From: Natrarchaeobius oligotrophus
GTDB lineage: Archaea > Halobacteriota > Halobacteria > Halobacteriales > Natrialbaceae
Length of the DNA: 64,000 nt
Direction of reading: 5' to 3'
NCBI RefSeq assembly: GCF_003841465.1
Contig: NZ_REFZ01000005.1
Span: 271,677-335,676 of the forward strand
Shown here: positions 60,674-64,000 of the stretch, one piece after another
Layout: every line of letters begins with the position of its first letter
Numbering within the stretch: position 1 is the first letter of the stretch
Notes under the pieces: generated by a model
What the model saw: only the letters and a program-made list of their open reading frames with translations
Databases searched by the model: none
What the model was told of the DNA's origin: nothing
Position numbers and translations under genes: made by a program

Positions 60674-60967
60674 TCAGTGCATGCGCAACAGCTGGGCGTG
60701 GTGGGTTCCGTCGACCTCGAGGACGTTCGCCTCGTCGACGAACCCCTCTTCGATCGCGAGTTCGACGGCTCGCGTTCCGACGATGTTCGCGACGGTCGCC
60801 CGCGCCAGGCTGTCGATCACGGCGCTTTCGTCGACCTCGTCGCCGCCGTAGAACTCCTCGGTGACGGTTAACGAGAGCTCACCCTCCTCGAACGTCCGCC
60901 CGAGAACGTCGTCGTCGCAGACCGCCACGAGCAGCCCCTCCGGCGTCTCCCGTTCGTTTACGATCAT
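60674..60967 (-). CDS. DUF424-family protein
   Basis: 97 residues from ATG 60967. MIVNERETPEGLLVAVCDDDVLGRTFEEGELSLTVTEEFYGG then TVANIVGTRAVELAIEEGFVDEANVLEVDGTHHAQLLRM matches DUF424, an archaeal family found near translation genes. It begins two bases after the TPR gene stop, so it is co-transcribed with it. Confidence 0.85.
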   Translation of the reverse strand: MIVNERETPEGLLVAVCDDDVLGRTFEEGELSLTVTEEFYGGDEVDESAVIDSLARATVANIVGTRAVELAIEEGFVDEANVLEVDGTHHAQLLRMH

Positions 60968-60969
60968 CG

Positions 60970-61824
60970 TCACTCGAGTTGCCACTCGCGGTCGCGGTCG
61001 GCCTCGCGGACGGGATCGGTCACGTCGACGTCTGGCTCACGCGGTCCGTCTCGCTCTCGCTCGGGCGTCCGCCCCTGTCCTTCCATTCGGTCCTGCATCA
61101 GTTCCTGTTCGGCACGTTCGCGCAGTTCGTTCGCCTCCTCGGCGATCTCTTCGGCCTCGTCGTACTCGCCGAGCGCCTCCAGGATCTGGGCTTTCTCCTC
61201 GAGCACCTTCGCGTTGCGCATGCCCAGCCGAATCGCGTTGTCGATACACTGCAACGCCTCTTCGGCCAGACCGCGCTCGGAGAGGAAAAACGCCCGGTTG
61301 AACCAGCCTTCGGCGAACCGCTCGTCGATCTCGACGGCCCGCTCGGCGTGCTCGAGCGCCTGGGCGGTCTCGCCGAACTCCCACAGCGCGTACGCGAGGT
61401 TGGTCTCGGCCGTGGCGGCGTGCTCGCTCTCGTCGTCGATCGACAGCGCCTCGCGGTGTGCGCCGACGGCTTCGTCCCACTCCTCGAGTTCGGCGTGGGC
61501 GACGCCCTTGTTGATCCACGCCTCCTGTGCGAGTCGTTCGTCGCCGGCGAAGCGTGCGGCTCGTTCGAACGCTTCGGTCGCTTGCTCGTACCGGTTGATC
61601 CCCACGTAGTTCAATCCGACGTCGAGCAGCTCCTCGGCGTCGACGTCGTCGTTCGCGACGTGCTGGTCGTCGAGCGTGTCGGTGACGACCCGCGAGTCGA
61701 CGGGATCGACTTTCGACGGATCGACGGCCAGCTCCGGCGGATCCAGATCGAACTCGTCGTAGGACTCGTCGAACCCTTCCCCGTCGGAGAAGCGGTGGTC
61801 GCGGTCGTCCTCTCGGTCGGTCAT
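60970..61824 (-). CDS. TPR-repeat protein
   Basis: 284 residues from ATG 61824 (MTDREDDRDHRFSDGEGF). The acidic N-terminal 75 residues are disordered. Four to five TPR units follow (EELLDVGLNYVGINRYEQATEAFERAARF; AWINKGVAHAELEEWDEAVGAHREAL; TNLAYALWEFGETAQALEHAERAVEI; GWFNRAFFLSERGLAEEALQCIDNAIRL; VLEEKAQILEALGEYDEAEEIAEEA). Charged C-terminal tail. A scaffold for protein partners; co-transcribed with the DUF424 gene. Confidence 0.88.
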   Translation of the reverse strand: MTDREDDRDHRFSDGEGFDESYDEFDLDPPELAVDPSKVDPVDSRVVTDTLDDQHVANDDVDAEELLDVGLNYVGINRYEQATEAFERAARFAGDERLAQEAWINKGVAHAELEEWDEAVGAHREALSIDDESEHAATAETNLAYALWEFGETAQALEHAERAVEIDERFAEGWFNRAFFLSERGLAEEALQCIDNAIRLGMRNAKVLEEKAQILEALGEYDEAEEIAEEANELRERAEQELMQDRMEGQGRTPERERDGPREPDVDVTDPVREADRDREWQLE

Positions 61825-61919
61825 TACTGGAACCTCGAGTCGACGACTGTTAAGGCCTGCGGCGTCGTCCGGCCGGTTTCCGGTGGCGACGACCGGGACG
61901 ACCGCCCGGTCGAGACCCG

Positions 61920-62612
61920 TCAGTCTCCTCGGCCGATCCCGAGGAGCGATCGCAACGTTCGCGTCCGAACGCCACACCGCCCGGCGTACTCGCAGCCGTC
62001 GCACTTGGACCGATTGTGAATTCGCGAGGGAGGTCCGTCGACGTTTCGCACCGTTCGGAGCGCACGCCGGTACCGCGCCTTCCGTCGCGTCGTGAGGTCG
62101 ATCGACCGGATCACGCCGTAGGCGGGGTACTCGAGCCAGGCCCGTTCGATCGCCGTCTCCTCCTCGTAGCCGAGCGCCTTCGCGGCGGCGACGGCGTGGA
62201 CGGACTGGGACTCCCAGACGCCGCGTTCGGGCGGCTCACCGGTCGAGAGGAGAACCGGCTCGAGCGGCTCGGCGAGCACCTTGTGGACGACGCCGCGGCA
62301 GTCTCGGCCCGTCGCGAGAACGTCTCGGTCGCGCGGATCGCGCAGCCGCTGCCACTCGCCCGCCTCGACGAGCCGGTCTCTGGTCCCGGTCAGCGTCTCG
62401 CGGTAGTGCACCGACGGGACGGCGATCGGTTCGTTCGTGAGCGCACCCGGGGACGCCTCGAGCAGATCTTCGTAGCGGCGCTCGAGTCCGCGAACCGCCT
62501 CGACCCGCGGCGGCGGCTCACGGTCGCCATCCCCGGCACGCCGGTAGTACAGCTTCCGCGGACAGTACGCGGCGGTTCGGAGATCGCTGAACGTGACGTA
62601 TTCGTCCGACAC
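61920..62612 (-). CDS. Cas4-like protein with lost nuclease residues
   Basis: 230 residues from GTG 62612 (VSDEYVTFSDLRTAAYCPRKLYYRR). The first Fe-S Cys is in AAYCPRK. The C-terminal three are in CDGCEYAGRC. These frame a Cas4/RecB-like fold. In active homologues the core reads GLVDKV ... VEYKTG; here it reads GVVHKV ... LLSTGEPP, so the metal-binding Asp, the Glu and the Lys appear absent. No CRISPR array or cas gene is nearby. It is probably an inactive, cluster-bearing relative with a DNA or RNA-binding role. Confidence 0.75.
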   Translation of the reverse strand: MSDEYVTFSDLRTAAYCPRKLYYRRAGDGDREPPPRVEAVRGLERRYEDLLEASPGALTNEPIAVPSVHYRETLTGTRDRLVEAGEWQRLRDPRDRDVLATGRDCRGVVHKVLAEPLEPVLLSTGEPPERGVWESQSVHAVAAAKALGYEEETAIERAWLEYPAYGVIRSIDLTTRRKARYRRALRTVRNVDGPPSRIHNRSKCDGCEYAGRCGVRTRTLRSLLGIGRGD

Positions 62613-62724
62613 GCACCGATTGGCCGCTCCTTCGTATATAATGGCTCGTCCGGACCGACGGTGGTGGTCGATTGCTCGAGCAGATGTACCGAGCGCTCGC
62701 GACGCTCGGTCTCTTTCATCGAAG

Positions 62725-62774
62725 TTTTTGGCTGGGGTTCGACTGAGCGCAGCGAAGGAGGATCCAGCCAAAAA
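62725..62774. terminator. T-run hairpin between two minus-strand genes
   Basis: Perfect 11-bp stem TTTTTGGCTGG/CCAGCCAAAAA with a 28-base loop that can itself pair (TTCG/CGAA). It follows the stop of the gene at 62783 (minus strand) and is a probable terminator in front of the Cas4-like gene. Confidence 0.55.
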
Positions 62775-62782
62775 GTTCGTCG

Positions 62783-63373
62783 TTAGAAGTCGACGTCGGT
62801 CTCCATTCCTTCCGTGGCGTCCTCGAGGCCGTCCTCGCGGACGTCGGTCGTCATGCGGACGGAGAGTTCGGCGTCGGCGAGGATGCTGTCGAACTCGTCG
62901 CGGTAGCGGTCGTTCGCCGCGCGCGATTCGTCCTCGACCGCGGCGACGCGTCGGTAGCGCCGAATTCGATCCTCGTCGACGCCGTACTCCTCGGCCAGTG
63001 CGGCGTCGTCCTCGTCGCGTTCGCGGATCGCGACCAGGTCCACCTCGTCCGCGTCGTCCTCGCCGACGAGGTGCAACGACATTCGCGCCTCGAACACCGC
63101 CGTCGACCCCACCCCCACCCGATCGGCGATCTGTTCGTCGGACTCTCCGTCGTAAAAGCCCGTCGCGACCTCCACGAGTTCGTCGTCCGACAGCGCCGTC
63201 TCGAACTCGTAGCGATCGCGCATCTGCGCGACGACGTTTCGAACCCGCTCTTCGTCGGTTCGCTCGTCCTTCTCGAGCGATCCCCGCGTGTTCTCTTGCG
63301 ATTCGGTGACGGTCGCTTCACCGTCGGTGACGTCAGTGAAGATGTTCCTGAGCTCTTCGGTTTTTTCGTTCAT
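62783..63373 (-). CDS. Conserved haloarchaeal regulatory-type protein (Cmi4-like)
   Basis: 196 residues. Helical, acidic. MNEKTEELRNIFTDVTDGEATVTESQENTRGSL at the start and LSDDELVEVATGFYDGESDEQIADRVGVGSTAVFEARMSLHLVGEDD in the middle, where the second half looks like a helix-turn-helix. This resembles haloarchaeal proteins annotated conditioned-medium-induced protein 4; I give that name with limited confidence. Divergent from the HdrD-type gene at 63553. Confidence 0.6.
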   Translation of the reverse strand: MNEKTEELRNIFTDVTDGEATVTESQENTRGSLEKDERTDEERVRNVVAQMRDRYEFETALSDDELVEVATGFYDGESDEQIADRVGVGSTAVFEARMSLHLVGEDDADEVDLVAIRERDEDDAALAEEYGVDEDRIRRYRRVAAVEDESRAANDRYRDEFDSILADAELSVRMTTDVREDGLEDATEGMETDVDF

Positions 63374-63552
63374 GGGTGGACACTCCCGACGGGTGGCTAT
63401 TTAAGCCTGTTGCCAGATAGCGTCGAGCGCAATCGATAATGGACGACTATTATGAACTTTACCACTAAGGAAAAATTTTCGCAAGACGGCACTGACCCCT
63501 CCTCCGGACGGCGTGACAAGAATTAAGTCACACCCCCGCCCCTGGTTCTACA

Positions 63553-64000
63553 ATGACAGTCGTAGCACAGACGGAGGTGACGAGGGAGACGTACTGGGGA
63601 ATCAGCGCCACGGAGTACGCGATGTTCTACCTTCTCGCGGCGATCACCATCTTCGTCTTCCTCTACGGCGTTTACCGACGCTTCGATCGGTACGCCGGCG
63701 GCGACGACGACCCGTTCGCACGTCTCGACGACCTCTCGACCCGCGTCGTCGAGGCGGCTCGAATCGCGCTCTCGAACGAGAAGAACTTCAACCGCGATCT
63801 CTACGGCGGCCTGATGCACTCGTTTATTCTCTGGGGCTTTCTGACGCTGCTGATCGCGACGCTGATCATCGGTTTCGAGCAGTACGCCACGGAGATGCTG
63901 TTCGACGTGGCCTTCTGGCACGGCGACTTCTACCTCGCCTACCAGTTCATCGTCGACGCGATGGGTCTGTTGTTCGTCGTCGGGATCGGCATGGCGATCT
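63553..64000 (+). CDS. HdrD/DUF3483-type membrane Fe-S oxidoreductase, N-terminal part
   Basis: Only the first 149 residues are seen, from ATG 63553 (MTVVAQTEVTRETYWG). They show a respiratory nitrate reductase gamma/HdrE-like membrane domain: helix 1 (AMFYLLAAITIFVFLYGVY), a cytosolic loop (NEKNFNRDLYGGLMHSF) and helices 2-3 (ILWGFLTLLIATLIIGF and MGLLFVVGIGMAI). Larger haloarchaeal homologues continue with CCG-type Fe-S domains. Cut by the window end, so the full function is unconfirmed. A T-poor leader (AATTAAGTCACACC) precedes it. Confidence 0.75.
   Translation, partial: MTVVAQTEVTRETYWGISATEYAMFYLLAAITIFVFLYGVYRRFDRYAGGDDDPFARLDDLSTRVVEAARIALSNEKNFNRDLYGGLMHSFILWGFLTLLIATLIIGFEQYATEMLFDVAFWHGDFYLAYQFIVDAMGLLFVVGIGMAI

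Overview
The window is GC-rich chromosomal DNA from a haloarchaeon, most like the Natrialbales (Natrinema/Haloterrigena/Natronorubrum-type), though the genus is inferred. The signs are very acidic proteins, many GTG starts and leaderless starts about 27 nt after a TATA-like patch, Tat lipoproteins, a PGF-CTERM anchor, and archaeal genes such as the DNA polymerase D small subunit, Hel308, KEOPS Cgi121, PurO and LysW-type arginine synthesis. I found no rRNA, CRISPR array or prophage. There is one tRNA (Gln, CUG) and one transposon.

Layout. 1-4.7 kb: aspartate kinase (partial), a GNAT protein, polymerase D small subunit and signal peptidase I, a gene group I associate with the main replication origin in other haloarchaea. 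A perfect inverted pair of origin-recognition-box-like 20-mers lies inside the polymerase gene. 5-8.4 kb: a siroheme nitrite/sulfite reductase overlapping an F420-hydrogenase-beta-like iron-sulfur protein. 8.5-15.6 kb: an ICMT-like methyltransferase, a lipoprotein, a GAF sensor with a worn-out kinase, and alaS. 15.6-16.4 kb: a HicBA toxin-antitoxin pair preceded by three perfect 27-bp repeats and followed by a solo IS200/IS605-like end. 16.4-20 kb: an alpha/beta hydrolase with a Cys nucleophile, a truncated adenylation protein and a GATase. 20-30.8 kb: thrC, then a run of arginine genes on one strand (argG, argH, argW/lysW, argX, argC, argB, argD, argE, argF) covering glutamate to arginine except carbamoyl-phosphate supply.

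31-39.3 kb: small housekeeping and membrane genes, an XPD-type helicase, cysE, a phosphoesterase and purO. 39.3-42 kb: an accessory patch with a two-HNH protein, a TnpB transposon with intact catalytic residues and a likely guide RNA, a divergent small RHH-like protein, and tRNA-Gln. 42-49.5 kb: rhodanese lipoprotein, an Old Yellow Enzyme, the DUF211-VIT1 pair, and cgi121 overlapping hel308. 49-52.1 kb: a less GC-rich surface-polysaccharide patch (flippase, methyltransferase). 52-64 kb: Usp-like, AhpD-like, HD hydrolase, two corrinoid/iron binding proteins, sufS, DUF1989, DUF424, a TPR protein, a Cas4-like protein that has lost its nuclease residues, and the start of an HdrD-type Fe-S oxidoreductase.

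The most unusual signals are (i) extra copies of gene 3' ends downstream of two unrelated genes (argF and sufS), both joined to the same short T-run/A-run motif; (ii) the F420-linked siroheme reductase pair; (iii) the Cas4-fold pseudo-nuclease; (iv) the TnpB/RHH/double-HNH patch; (v) the ORB-like inverted pair inside the polymerase gene.
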